Below are positions 1-5,917 of a DNA stretch of 5,933 nt, piece by piece. Below the pieces are notes generated by a model, which saw only the letters and a program-made list of their open reading frames with translations, had not been told where the DNA came from and ran no database searches. The stretch spans positions 1 to 5,933 of the forward strand of contig CALEAR010000242.1 in NCBI GenBank assembly GCA_937943665.1. Reading direction: 5' to 3'. Source of the DNA: an uncultured Alcanivoracaceae bacterium (GTDB lineage: Bacteria > Pseudomonadota > Gammaproteobacteria > Pseudomonadales > Alcanivoracaceae). A program made the position numbers and the translations under genes. Positions within the stretch are counted from its first letter, which is position 1; every line of letters begins with the position of its first letter.

Positions 1-279
1 TGGGGCCAATCTGTGATCATTGGTGTGGCAGGTGCAGGGAAAGAAATTTCCACTCGCCCCTTCCAGTTAGTCACAGGGCGCACCTGGAAAGGAACTGCCT
101 TTGGTGGTGTGAAAGGTCGTACGGAATTGCCCGGCATGGTGGAGGACGCCATGAGCGGAAAAATCGAACTGGCGCCCTTTGTAACCCATACCATGCCCCT
201 AGAGGACATCAACCGTGCCTTTGAACTAATGGAAGAGGGTAAATCCATTCGTAGCGTGGTGCACTTTGGAGAGAAGTAA
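1..279 (+). CDS. frmA: Class III alcohol dehydrogenase / S-(hydroxymethyl)glutathione dehydrogenase, C-terminal fragment (5' truncated by window edge)
   Basis: Frame 1 is open from the first base to a TAA at 277-279, giving the last 92 residues of a protein that is normally about 370 residues. The enzyme is a zinc-dependent cytosolic dehydrogenase that oxidises S-(hydroxymethyl)glutathione, formed spontaneously from formaldehyde and glutathione, to S-formylglutathione with NAD+. The visible part has the family's C-terminal pattern: W-G-Q-S at the edge, then [11 protein letters not shown], the K-I-E-L segment, the D-I-N-R-A-F helix and the S-I-R-S-V-V end. The catalytic zinc ligands lie upstream and are not in view. 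The next gene, 49 bp downstream on the same strand, encodes the following enzyme of the pathway, which strongly supports the call. The symbol follows E. coli; adhC and flhA are other names. No internal start should be annotated. Confidence 0.93.
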   Translation, partial: WGQSVIIGVAGAGKEISTRPFQLVTGRTWKGTAFGGVKGRTELPGMVEDAMSGKIELAPFVTHTMPLEDINRAFELMEEGKSIRSVVHFGEK

Positions 280-314
280 GCGTATTTGCTGAGTTCGCTA
301 TTCAGCTCTTGTGT

Positions 315-322
315 TAGAGGAG
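315..322 (+). promoter_or_regulatory. Ribosome binding site of fghA
   Basis: TAGAGGAG lies 6 nt before the ATG at 329. It decides the start codon against the upstream in-frame GTG at 311. Confidence 0.8.
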
Positions 323-328
323 TATGAA

Positions 329-1156
329 ATGGAACGTGTAGAACGACATGCCATGTTTGGTGGTTGGCAGGAAGTGTGGAAGCACACCTCAAACACCTTA
401 GGGTGTGAGGTAAATTTTGGCATTTATTTACCACCGCAAGCTGATACCCAAAAGTGCCCTGTGCTGTATTGGTTATCAGGGTTAACCTGTAACGAGCAAA
501 ACTTTATTACTAAGGCCAATGCACAGCGCTATGCAGCAGAACATGGTGTGATTGTGGTGGCGCCAGACACTAGCCCCCGAGGGGAGAATGTGGCCAATGA
601 TGAGGCCTATGATTTGGGTCAGGGTGCTGGCTTTTACGTAAATGCCACACAGGCACCTTGGGCTGAGCATTACCGAATGTATGATTACATTGTGGAAGAA
701 CTGCCCGCTTTAATTGAAGAGCATTTTCCCACCACTGATGCCCGCGGTATTACAGGGCATTCCATGGGAGGGCATGGGGCTTTAATGATAGCGCTCCGCA
801 ACCCAGGGCGTTACCGTAGTGTGTCGGCCTTTGCCCCCATAGTGGCGCCCACTCAGGTTCCTTGGGGCCACAAGGCCTTTGGCGCCTATTTAGGGGATGA
901 TAAAGAAGCATGGAAGGCCTATGACACAGTGGAGTTGGTGGCTAAAGCGGAGGAAAAGCTCCCTTTGCTGGTGGATCAAGGCACGGCGGATAATTTCCTT
1001 GAGGAACAGCTGCGTACGGATTTGTTAGAAAAAGCCTGTCGCGCGGCGGATTATCCTGCCACCATCCGTTACCAAGAAGGGTACGATCATAGCTATTACT
1101 TTATTGCCACCTTCATTGAAGAGCATATTCAGCACCATGCGAAGGCGCTGAAATAA
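329..1156 (+). CDS. fghA: S-formylglutathione hydrolase
   Basis: This cytosolic esterase hydrolyses S-formylglutathione to formate and glutathione, the second step of glutathione-dependent formaldehyde detoxification (called frmB or yeiG in E. coli). The protein has 275 residues, close to the usual 275-285, and an alpha/beta-hydrolase fold of the esterase D type. The nucleophile is Ser145 in G-H-S-M-G-G; Asp221 (D-Q-G-T-A-D-N-F) and His254 (G-Y-D-H-S-Y-Y-F) complete the triad by alignment with human esterase D from memory. Cys54 in L-S-G-L-T-C-N-E is the conserved family cysteine near the active site. The ATG at 329 is chosen because TAGAGGAG at 315-322 sits 6 nt upstream; the frame can be extended to a GTG at 311, but that would place the ribosome-binding site inside the gene. 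It follows the dehydrogenase after 49 bp with no promoter or terminator visible between them, so the two are probably co-transcribed. Confidence 0.96.
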   Translation: MERVERHAMFGGWQEVWKHTSNTLGCEVNFGIYLPPQADTQKCPVLYWLSGLTCNEQNFITKANAQRYAAEHGVIVVAPDTSPRGENVANDEAYDLGQGAGFYVNATQAPWAEHYRMYDYIVEELPALIEEHFPTTDARGITGHSMGGHGALMIALRNPGRYRSVSAFAPIVAPTQVPWGHKAFGAYLGDDKEAWKAYDTVELVAKAEEKLPLLVDQGTADNFLEEQLRTDLLEKACRAADYPATIRYQEGYDHSYYFIATFIEEHIQHHAKALK

Positions 1157-1178
1157 GCTAAAGGAGAAAGGTGTTGGA

Positions 1179-1209
1179 AGCCCTCGTGTTGTACACGAGG
1201 GCTTTTTTT
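1179..1209 (+). terminator. Rho-independent terminator of the formaldehyde detoxification operon
   Basis: A perfect 11-bp stem (1179-1189 pairing with 1193-1203) with a 3-nt loop runs directly into seven T residues (1203-1209). It begins 22 nt after the fghA stop. On the opposite strand the hairpin also follows the end of the convergent GMC oxidoreductase gene, but no T tract follows there, so it acts mainly on plus-strand transcription and perhaps weakly on the other strand. Confidence 0.93.
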
Positions 1210-1215
1210 GGCGCT

Positions 1216-2814
1216 TTAGCTTAGCGTGGCGCCCATGGCTTTGGCGAGTGCCGTGGCATTTTTAGCGGTGAAACCGTACACAGAAAGCTGTGGGTTCACA
1301 CCAAGGCTAGTGGGGAATACGGAGCCATCTAAGATGGTGAGGTTTTCCAATTGGTGGTGGCGACCCTGGGAATTCACCACCGAATGTTTTGGGTCTTCTC
1401 CCATGGCAGCACCACCCATTAAGTGGGCGGTGAAAATAGACATACGGAATTTCTCTAAGGGCAATTGCTCAATGTGTTCCTGCATGGCTTTCCAACTGCT
1501 GATCCACTGACCATCTAAATGAGAAGGCATGACGCGCTGTGCCCCTGCGGCAAACTGAATTTCAGCCATGCGCAAATAGGCATGCTTGAACCCACGGCGT
1601 AGGTAATCCGTGAGATCGTAATCGAGCATGGGGTAGCCTTTATCATCAATGCGCACTTGCCCGCCGGGGCTTTCCTCATCAAACCCATCACGGATGAGCG
1701 CTAGCATGGCATTAATGTGGGGCAGTTTGGCAATATCCTCCGTGAGAGTTTGGCCGTGGGCGCTTAATACCATGGCGCCGAGGGCCGGATACACGGGAGG
1801 CACCTCAATTTTATAGCCTGGGAAAGCGTTGTCCTCTGGCCACAAAAACTCATTGCTAGCAATGGATTGAGGCGCGCCGTAATAGGGCTCCACCTTTTCT
1901 GGCATGTGGGCCATGGTGACATTCACGGGGTGGATACAGGTGTGCTTACCCGTTTGTTTGTGCGGATCAGGTGCTTGCGAGCGCAGCAGTAACGCAGGGG
2001 TGTTAATCGCTCCACCAGCGAGTACATAGTGCTTAGCGATAATTCGCACTTTTACGCCAGTGGGTTTGATGGCATTGCTATCGACAGCATAGGCCTCGAA
2101 GGCACTTACTTTATCATTATTGTGTTCAATACGGTGCACACTTAAGCGGTGGTATAACACGGCACCCTGTTTAAGCGCCTCGGGAATGGTGGTCACTAGC
2201 ATGGATTGCTTCGCATTCACGGGGCAGCCATAGCCACAGTAGCCGCTATCCCAACAGCCCACCACGTTGCGGGGAATGCCGTGGTATTCCCAGCCTAAGG
2301 CTTCGGCACCGCGAGATAACACCGAGTTATTGGGGTTGGGGGCTTGGCGCCAAGCTGCTACACCTAGACGTTTTTCCATGAGGGTAAACCACGGGTCCAT
2401 GTCTTCAGCGGTGGCTTCTTTCACCCCATGTTTATCAGTCCAATGCTGTAGGGTTTGCGCTGGTGTGCGGAAGCTGGAGGTCCAGTTTACTGTGGTGGAA
2501 CCGCCCACAGAACGGCCTTGTAATACAGCAATGGCACCATCTGATGTGGCGCGTCCGGCGGCCTCTTGATACAGATCGAGGTAGGCTTGAGCTTCATCCA
2601 TACGGCGAAAGCTATCTGAGGTTTTTAGTGGACCTTCCTCTAAAATGGCCACTTTCAAACCGGCTTTGCTTAAAATTTCAGCGGCGGTGCCGCCACCAGC
2701 ACCACTGCCCACAATGGCCACATCCACTTCTAGGGTGCGGTTCTCGGTGAGGGTAGCTGCATCAATAATAGTCCAACCGTTGGCCATGCCTTTAGTATAA
2801 ATATCATCAATCAT
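1216..2814 (-). CDS. GMC-family FAD-dependent oxidoreductase (alcohol or sugar dehydrogenase type), flavoprotein subunit
   Basis: This flavoprotein of 532 residues belongs to the glucose-methanol-choline family, which oxidises alcohols or sugars to aldehydes, ketones or lactones. The N-terminal dinucleotide-binding motif V-G-S-G-A-G-G-G is at residues 35-42. The GMC signature G-R-S-V-G-G-S-T-T-V-N-W lies near residues 100-111. The C-terminal active-site pair is His464 (H-L-M-G-G-A-A-M-G) and Asn507 (V-N-P-Q-L-S), the His/Asn arrangement of choline oxidase-like members. Three cysteines (187, 193, 197) precede the A-K-Q-S segment. There is no signal peptide. The start ATG at 2812-2814 has AGGAG at 2825-2821, overlapping the stop of the preceding Tat-signal gene, so the two are an operon with likely translational coupling. 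The substrate cannot be read from sequence; long-chain alcohol, gluconate-like sugar acid and sterol-type substrates all occur in related pairs. The electron acceptor is also unknown, and no cytochrome gene is in the window. Confidence 0.9.
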   Translation of the reverse strand: MIDDIYTKGMANGWTIIDAATLTENRTLEVDVAIVGSGAGGGTAAEILSKAGLKVAILEEGPLKTSDSFRRMDEAQAYLDLYQEAAGRATSDGAIAVLQGRSVGGSTTVNWTSSFRTPAQTLQHWTDKHGVKEATAEDMDPWFTLMEKRLGVAAWRQAPNPNNSVLSRGAEALGWEYHGIPRNVVGCWDSGYCGYGCPVNAKQSMLVTTIPEALKQGAVLYHRLSVHRIEHNNDKVSAFEAYAVDSNAIKPTGVKVRIIAKHYVLAGGAINTPALLLRSQAPDPHKQTGKHTCIHPVNVTMAHMPEKVEPYYGAPQSIASNEFLWPEDNAFPGYKIEVPPVYPALGAMVLSAHGQTLTEDIAKLPHINAMLALIRDGFDEESPGGQVRIDDKGYPMLDYDLTDYLRRGFKHAYLRMAEIQFAAGAQRVMPSHLDGQWISSWKAMQEHIEQLPLEKFRMSIFTAHLMGGAAMGEDPKHSVVNSQGRHHQLENLTILDGSVFPTSLGVNPQLSVYGFTAKNATALAKAMGATLS

Positions 2815-2820
2815 GGATAG

Positions 2821-2825
2821 CTCCT
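2821..2825 (-). promoter_or_regulatory. Ribosome binding site of the GMC oxidoreductase, overlapping the upstream stop codon
   Basis: Read on the minus strand, AGGAG (2825 to 2821) lies 6 nt before the ATG and shares bases with the TAG stop (2826-2824) of the upstream gene. The 9-bp gene spacing points to translational coupling, which would favour balanced synthesis of two partner subunits. Confidence 0.75.
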
Positions 2826-3408
2826 AAGGATTAAGGGCGTTATACATATGGGCCAAGGGGCCGGGGTAACCGCTCGCTGCAAAACTCACTGGCAAAGCAA
2901 AGTAAGCATTGGCCACAAGTTTGGTGAGTACACGATACGCAGCGTTAAATAGCCCCACTCGGCTATGGCGCCAGCGGGCTAAGAAATCGGAAATGTCCTC
3001 TCCGGAAGCATCAGGCCAAGGGTGCTTGACCCCCGTGGCGAGGCGCCGGCTAGGGGCAAAGTTCACCAAATCGAACAGTTGCGTGAGCTCTTTTTGGTTG
3101 GGGGAGCCCAAGCGGCTACAGGTGTCATCAATGCGTTGTACCACTTGTGTAATGATGCGTTGGGTATCTTCATTGGTGGGCAGGCTATTGCCTAAAACCA
3201 CTGGCACCAAAGCGGTAAAAAATTCCACATCATTGGGACGTAAAAAACGGAATCCTTCTGCTTGGGGTTGTTGGCTCATACGGTTAAAGCTCACCACACC
3301 TGTGGTGATGCCCACGGTGGCAAGAATAGCCGTACCTGCAATACCCACGCGCAGAAAGTTACGCCGACTAGGGTTTTCTAACGGAGGTTGTTGTGATGAT
3401 TGTGACAT
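2824..3408 (-). CDS. Tat-signal small subunit, gluconate 2-dehydrogenase subunit 3-like, partner of the GMC oxidoreductase
   Basis: The protein has 194 residues. The N-terminus carries a twin-arginine signal: S-R-R-N-F-L-R at residues 14-20, followed by a hydrophobic stretch of about 20 residues rich in Ala, Gly, Ile and Val. The mature part has a helical pattern with F-R-F-L-R-P-N-D-V-E-F early, an internal G-V-K-H-P-W-P segment, and a C-terminal S-G-Y-P-G-P, the last being typical of the small third subunit of membrane-bound gluconate and fructose dehydrogenases. In that family the small subunit carries the Tat signal and takes the folded flavoprotein, which lacks a signal, to the periplasm; that role is inferred here because the next gene is a signal-less GMC flavoprotein. 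The ATG at 3406-3408 is chosen because AAGGCG lies just upstream and the signal then starts normally. The frame extends to 3531, but that would run through the predicted promoter. The assignment rests on short motifs and context, with no obvious catalytic residues. Confidence 0.75.
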   Translation of the reverse strand: MSQSSQQPPLENPSRRNFLRVGIAGTAILATVGITTGVVSFNRMSQQPQAEGFRFLRPNDVEFFTALVPVVLGNSLPTNEDTQRIITQVVQRIDDTCSRLGSPNQKELTQLFDLVNFAPSRRLATGVKHPWPDASGEDISDFLARWRHSRVGLFNAAYRVLTKLVANAYFALPVSFAASGYPGPLAHMYNALNP

Positions 3409-3441
3409 GATTCGCCTTTGTTGTTGTTTTAAGGTATCAAC

Positions 3442-3469
3442 ACTATAGCTGCGCTTATTAGTGTGGCAA
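3442..3469 (-). promoter_or_regulatory. Putative sigma-70 promoter of the Tat-subunit/GMC operon
   Basis: On the minus strand TTGCCA (3469-3464) and TATAGT (3447-3442) are separated by 16 bp. Transcription would begin near 3435, leaving a leader of about 25-30 nt before the ATG at 3408. Each hexamer differs from consensus at one or two positions. The site is positioned correctly for the operon but is otherwise unproven. Confidence 0.5.
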
Positions 3470-3545
3470 GAGCTGAAAGACGGAATTGAGATGCCATCAA
3501 ATCTTTTAGTGAGAGGAATCACCAAGCGCAAACGAGATCAAGTAT

Positions 3546-3588
3546 ACGCTTGTTATGCGAGGGGATATTGATAAAAAACGACAAGCGT
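3546..3588. repeat. Inverted repeat with 8-bp arms upstream of the Tat/GMC operon
   Basis: ACGCTTGT at 3546-3553 and its exact reverse complement ACAAGCGT at 3581-3588 are separated by 27 bp. A third copy of the core, CAAGCG, is at 3523-3528. They lie upstream of the predicted promoter and could be regulator-binding half-sites, though arms this short can arise by chance. Confidence 0.35.
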
Positions 3589-3617
3589 TAGCAGGCCACT
3601 CCACTGGGAGTGGCCTG
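3573..3617 (-). terminator. Hairpin after the glycoside hydrolase locus, possible terminator
   Basis: A perfect 11-bp stem (3592-3602 pairing with 3607-3617) with a 4-nt loop begins 9 nt after the TAA of the minus-strand hydrolase locus. The T tract does not follow directly: six T on the minus strand are at 3578-3573, 13 nt past the stem. A second short stem (AACG/CGTT, 3577-3589) abuts that T run. Termination is plausible from the position, but the geometry is not canonical. Confidence 0.45.
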
Positions 3618-3626
3618 GAAAGAGTG

Positions 3627-4526
3627 TTAGAAATGGCCGAGTTTCCATTGTTGGTTTAGGTTGCCGTGGTGCTCCCATAGGCCCACAGTGCCACCATCGC
3701 CATTACCATTTTCTTGGCCATTATCGAAGGCGTCTAAGACAAGGTTTTCATCCATTGCGGCACGCACTATATTTTCTTCACCCCATACCCACTGCTGTGT
3801 TGGGGAGTCAGAGCAGGCTTCAAGCCTAATGGCAGTGTCGGATTTAGCCTCATGGGTAAGGCACAGTTCTGTGTTTTGCATGGAGTGTATGCGTTGTGTA
3901 CTCGGGTCATAGCCCCAACGCTGCCAGCTGTGTTGTTCCTCGCCGCATTCCCAAGTGATCACTTCCGCACCTTCCTCTGGTAGAGGGTTGCGATAATCTA
4001 AACACTTTTTAAGTTGCACATTGATGATTTGTTTAAAAGTAATGGGGGTGCTTTCACCTAAGTTGATGATGAATAGGTGCCGTGTTGTTTTGGGATCATG
4101 TTCAATATGAAGAATGTAGCGCTCTTCATCGAAGTAATAATCCCAGGTGTTATCGGGGTTATTGGAGCTAATGGTGATACCTAGCTCTGCAAAACGAGGA
4201 GGAATGGCAATCTCTGTGGTGCCTTGAGCCTCATTCTTGCTGTAAATCAGTGTGAATTGATTGATGTGGCGATCAAAATGGTAGTGGTTGATCTCCCCTG
4301 CCACAGCTCTAGGGTATACATTCACCAAGGCGGTGGCATTGTTAGAATCGGAGCGCTTATCACTGGCAATGGGGCCCCAATCACCGGGCCAGCTTTCCCA
4401 GTTCATCCAACCCAAGTGGCCTCGTTCCATCATTAAAATGGCGTGATCTAAGAAGGTAACACCTCCTTCGGCATGGTTGCTTAAACCAAACCCACCCACC
4501 AACCAAGCCATTTGGTTTTCCACCAC
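3627..4526 (-). CDS. 3' fragment of the GH5 locus: end of the barrel, C-terminal beta-sandwich and ricin-B lectin domain
   Basis: This frame carries the last part of the broken gene. Its first in-frame start is a GTG at 4526 with no ribosome-binding site; coding similarity already begins upstream of it near 4547, so it is not an independent gene. Residue numbers are for this 299-residue frame. Residues 8-16 are the strand that should hold the nucleophile; it reads V-G-G-F-G, with Gly12 in place of Glu. Residues 36-52 (G-H-L-G-W-M-N-W to D-W-G-P) match the substrate-binding Trp region. Residues 70-165 form the sandwich domain that follows the barrel, beginning V-Y-P-R-A-V-A-G. Residues 170-299 are a beta-trefoil with three QxW motifs (Q202-W204, Q244-W246, Q292-W294) and likely disulfides C175-C194 and C222-C238, as in CBM13/ricin-B modules that bind galactose-type sugars. 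Confidence 0.7.
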   Translation of the reverse strand: MVENQMAWLVGGFGLSNHAEGGVTFLDHAILMMERGHLGWMNWESWPGDWGPIASDKRSDSNNATALVNVYPRAVAGEINHYHFDRHINQFTLIYSKNEAQGTTEIAIPPRFAELGITISSNNPDNTWDYYFDEERYILHIEHDPKTTRHLFIINLGESTPITFKQIINVQLKKCLDYRNPLPEEGAEVITWECGEEQHSWQRWGYDPSTQRIHSMQNTELCLTHEAKSDTAIRLEACSDSPTQQWVWGEENIVRAAMDENLVLDAFDNGQENGNGDGGTVGLWEHHGNLNQQWKLGHF

Positions 4527-5845
4527 AAACTGCTTTTGGTTTTCATACCCTTTTGTAGGGTGAGGAAATCGTTGGGCTGATAGTTGCCGCTAAGATCAAG
4601 ATCCCGTGGGTACAGGTGTGGAATATAGCCAAGTCGTTTCTTTTCCCCTGAGCCTCGAGGATCTTCTAATTTGCTCAGGAAGGTGGGGTCTCCGTTATTA
4701 ACGCTCACGGTGAAGGGCTCTACGAAAATAAAGGTGTCTTTATCCACCTCTCGAATGGCGTTAATAACGCGCTGATACATGGCGGTGAGCTTCTCGCCCT
4801 CAAATTCTCTAACAGCATTCAGTTTGCCCCAGTCCGCCTTGTTGCGTGAAATCAACACCTTGGAAATTTTGTCCACATAGATTTCTGGCACGGTAATGCC
4901 TTCGTTAGCGGCGAGCTCTTTAATTTGCTCTTTAAGTAAACCCTCAAAGCCATTTTCGGGCTCTCCGCCAGACCATGCTGGCCATGAAGTCCAGAGGGTG
5001 GCAAAGTTTAATAGACCGGTGGTGGCCCCATCGAGCATATCGTGCACCATTTGGTCGGCAATGGCATCGATTTGAGTGGGCTCATTCATTAGGTCATAAC
5101 CAATCACGGCGGGGTGATCCGAAAAGCGATCAGCGACGGCGCGCCAGGCTTTTGCAAACTCCTCTTGGATATTATCTTCGTTATTGAAGAAGGCATTGGA
5201 TGAATCCACCACGCAAGGGGAGGCCGCCATAATCCACCAAGGCGCGCCAGGGGCGGGCTCGGTTTCACCTATGCTTGCCCAAGCTGGGGCGCCATTGCCG
5301 CCACATTGTTGGCCCCAGTTATCTTGGTGCATATCAAAGATAACGTTAAAGCCTTCATCATGAAGCCAACCTAAACGCTCCTCAATATCATCTAAGTAAT
5401 CGTGGTTAATATGGCCACGGGTGGGCATGACATGATCCCAAAAGATTAAATAGCGGAAGGTGTTATATCCAAGGTTCACGGCCTCATGGCGTAAATCATC
5501 CGGTGTCTCCCAAAAACGGCGCATGTAGCTATCTTTACCGTAGCCACTGTTGAGGCCGTTTAAGATGAGCTGCCGATGTTGTTTGTCCACTATGGGTTGA
5601 ATGCCTTGAGAGGCAAGGGAATGGGGCAAAGGCTCTTGCTGGGGCAAGCTGAGTTGTTCACCCTTAGTGATACTAATGCTGGCTGAGCCCTCCGGCTTGG
5701 CGTCTGGCGTTGCGAGGTCCTCAGTGGGGGGCGTAGTTTGTGCGCTGTTAGAGGAAGTGGCGGAATCGGAACTGCTTCCGCCACATGCACTGAGGAAAAG
5801 GAAACAAACAAGACTGGTGAGTGTAAGGTACTTTTTCATTGTCAT
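4481..5845 (-). CDS. 5' fragment of the GH5 locus: lipoprotein signal and most of the endoglycosylceramidase-like barrel
   Basis: The frame encodes 454 residues, of which about the first 433 are genuine; the remaining 21 or so, rich in Trp and Lys, come from reading the wrong frame after the lost base, up to a TAA at 4481-4483. A lipoprotein signal ends in L-S-A-C with Cys21 as the lipidation site; residue +2 is Gly, so Lol sorting would favour the outer membrane. A Ser/Thr/Pro linker covers residues 22-55. The GH5 barrel starts near 90 (L-I-L-N-G-L-N), with Arg131, His173 (D-M-H-Q-D), Asn254 and the acid/base Glu255 (D-L-M-N-E-P), His410 and Tyr412 (P-H-L-Y-P) in place. Cys181 and Cys211 could pair. 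Residues about 257-350 are an insertion relative to the remembered Rhodococcus enzyme. Starts at 5845 and 5839 (two codons in) are equally possible; neither has a clear Shine-Dalgarno site. Confidence 0.85.
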   Translation of the reverse strand: MTMKKYLTLTSLVCFLFLSACGGSSSDSATSSNSAQTTPPTEDLATPDAKPEGSASISITKGEQLSLPQQEPLPHSLASQGIQPIVDKQHRQLILNGLNSGYGKDSYMRRFWETPDDLRHEAVNLGYNTFRYLIFWDHVMPTRGHINHDYLDDIEERLGWLHDEGFNVIFDMHQDNWGQQCGGNGAPAWASIGETEPAPGAPWWIMAASPCVVDSSNAFFNNEDNIQEEFAKAWRAVADRFSDHPAVIGYDLMNEPTQIDAIADQMVHDMLDGATTGLLNFATLWTSWPAWSGGEPENGFEGLLKEQIKELAANEGITVPEIYVDKISKVLISRNKADWGKLNAVREFEGEKLTAMYQRVINAIREVDKDTFIFVEPFTVSVNNGDPTFLSKLEDPRGSGEKKRLGYIPHLYPRDLDLSGNYQPNDFLTLQKGMKTKSSLWWKTKWLGWWVGLV

Positions 5846-5917
5846 TATTCGTTTTTGTTATGGGTTGGATGGAGTATTTGGTACTATCGTACACATTAAA
5901 AAGTGCTGTGGCTAGAG
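5846..5917. other. Upstream region of the GH5 lipoprotein, no clear promoter
   Basis: This is the 72 bp of native sequence before the lipoprotein start. It is fairly A/T-rich and contains GTAC-N4-GTAC (5881-5892), a short symmetric element. No convincing -35/-10 pair or strong ribosome-binding site was found, and the real promoter may lie beyond the contig end. Confidence 0.4.

Larger units (their letters stand above)
3627..5845 (-). pseudogene. Frameshifted gene for an endoglycosylceramidase-like GH5 lipoprotein with a C-terminal ricin-B lectin domain
   Basis: Two overlapping minus-strand frames together encode one protein of about 739 residues. Its order is lipoprotein signal, Ser/Thr-rich linker, GH5 barrel, GH5 C-terminal beta-sandwich, ricin-B lectin. 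Restoring one base in the run CCCTTTT (plus 4548-4554) joins L-T-L-Q-K from the first frame to G-Y-E-N-Q-K-Q-F in the second without a gap. Endoglycosylceramidases cleave the bond between the oligosaccharide and ceramide of glycosphingolipids. The sequence recalls the Rhodococcus enzyme, compared from memory, in A-K-A-W-R-A-V-A-D-R-F, D-L-M-N-E-P, P-H-L-Y-P and Y-P-R-A-V-A-G. A second lesion affects catalysis: the nucleophile Glu expected in G-E-F-G is Gly (codon at 4491-4493). Apart from these two changes the frame is clean, so decay is recent or the changes are sequencing errors. The site is not a canonical programmed -1 slippery heptamer. Confidence 0.85.

Noticed and set aside
1171..1224. 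Small ORF (GTG at 1171, 17 codons) after an AAGGAG at 1161
   Set aside because: It runs straight through the terminator stem and T tract, and its length and composition give no support for a protein.
2267..2750. Plus-strand ORFs opposite the GMC oxidoreductase, and similar ones opposite the other genes
   Set aside because: They are antisense shadows of well-supported genes, lack ribosome-binding sites and show no recognisable domain.
3409..3531. N-terminal extension of the Tat-signal protein to 3531
   Set aside because: It would put 41 polar residues before the Tat signal and run through the likely promoter; the ATG at 3408 has its own ribosome-binding site.
4224..4526. Independent lectin gene starting at the GTG at 4526
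   Set aside because: There is no ribosome-binding site, the start falls inside the barrel sequence, and similarity continues upstream in the same frame.
4530..4560. Programmed -1 ribosomal frameshift joining the two GH5 frames
   Set aside because: The direction (-1) would be right, and a single Lys tRNA slip from AAG to AAA is imaginable, but the zero-frame codons are CAA-AAG-GGT. The tandem slip of a canonical X-XXY-YYZ heptamer is therefore not available, and I saw no strong downstream stem. A lost base is simpler.
5876..5900. Promoter around the GATAGT and GTAC repeats before the lipoprotein
   Set aside because: No -35 hexamer is found at a suitable distance and the contig ends close by, so a promoter call would be a guess.
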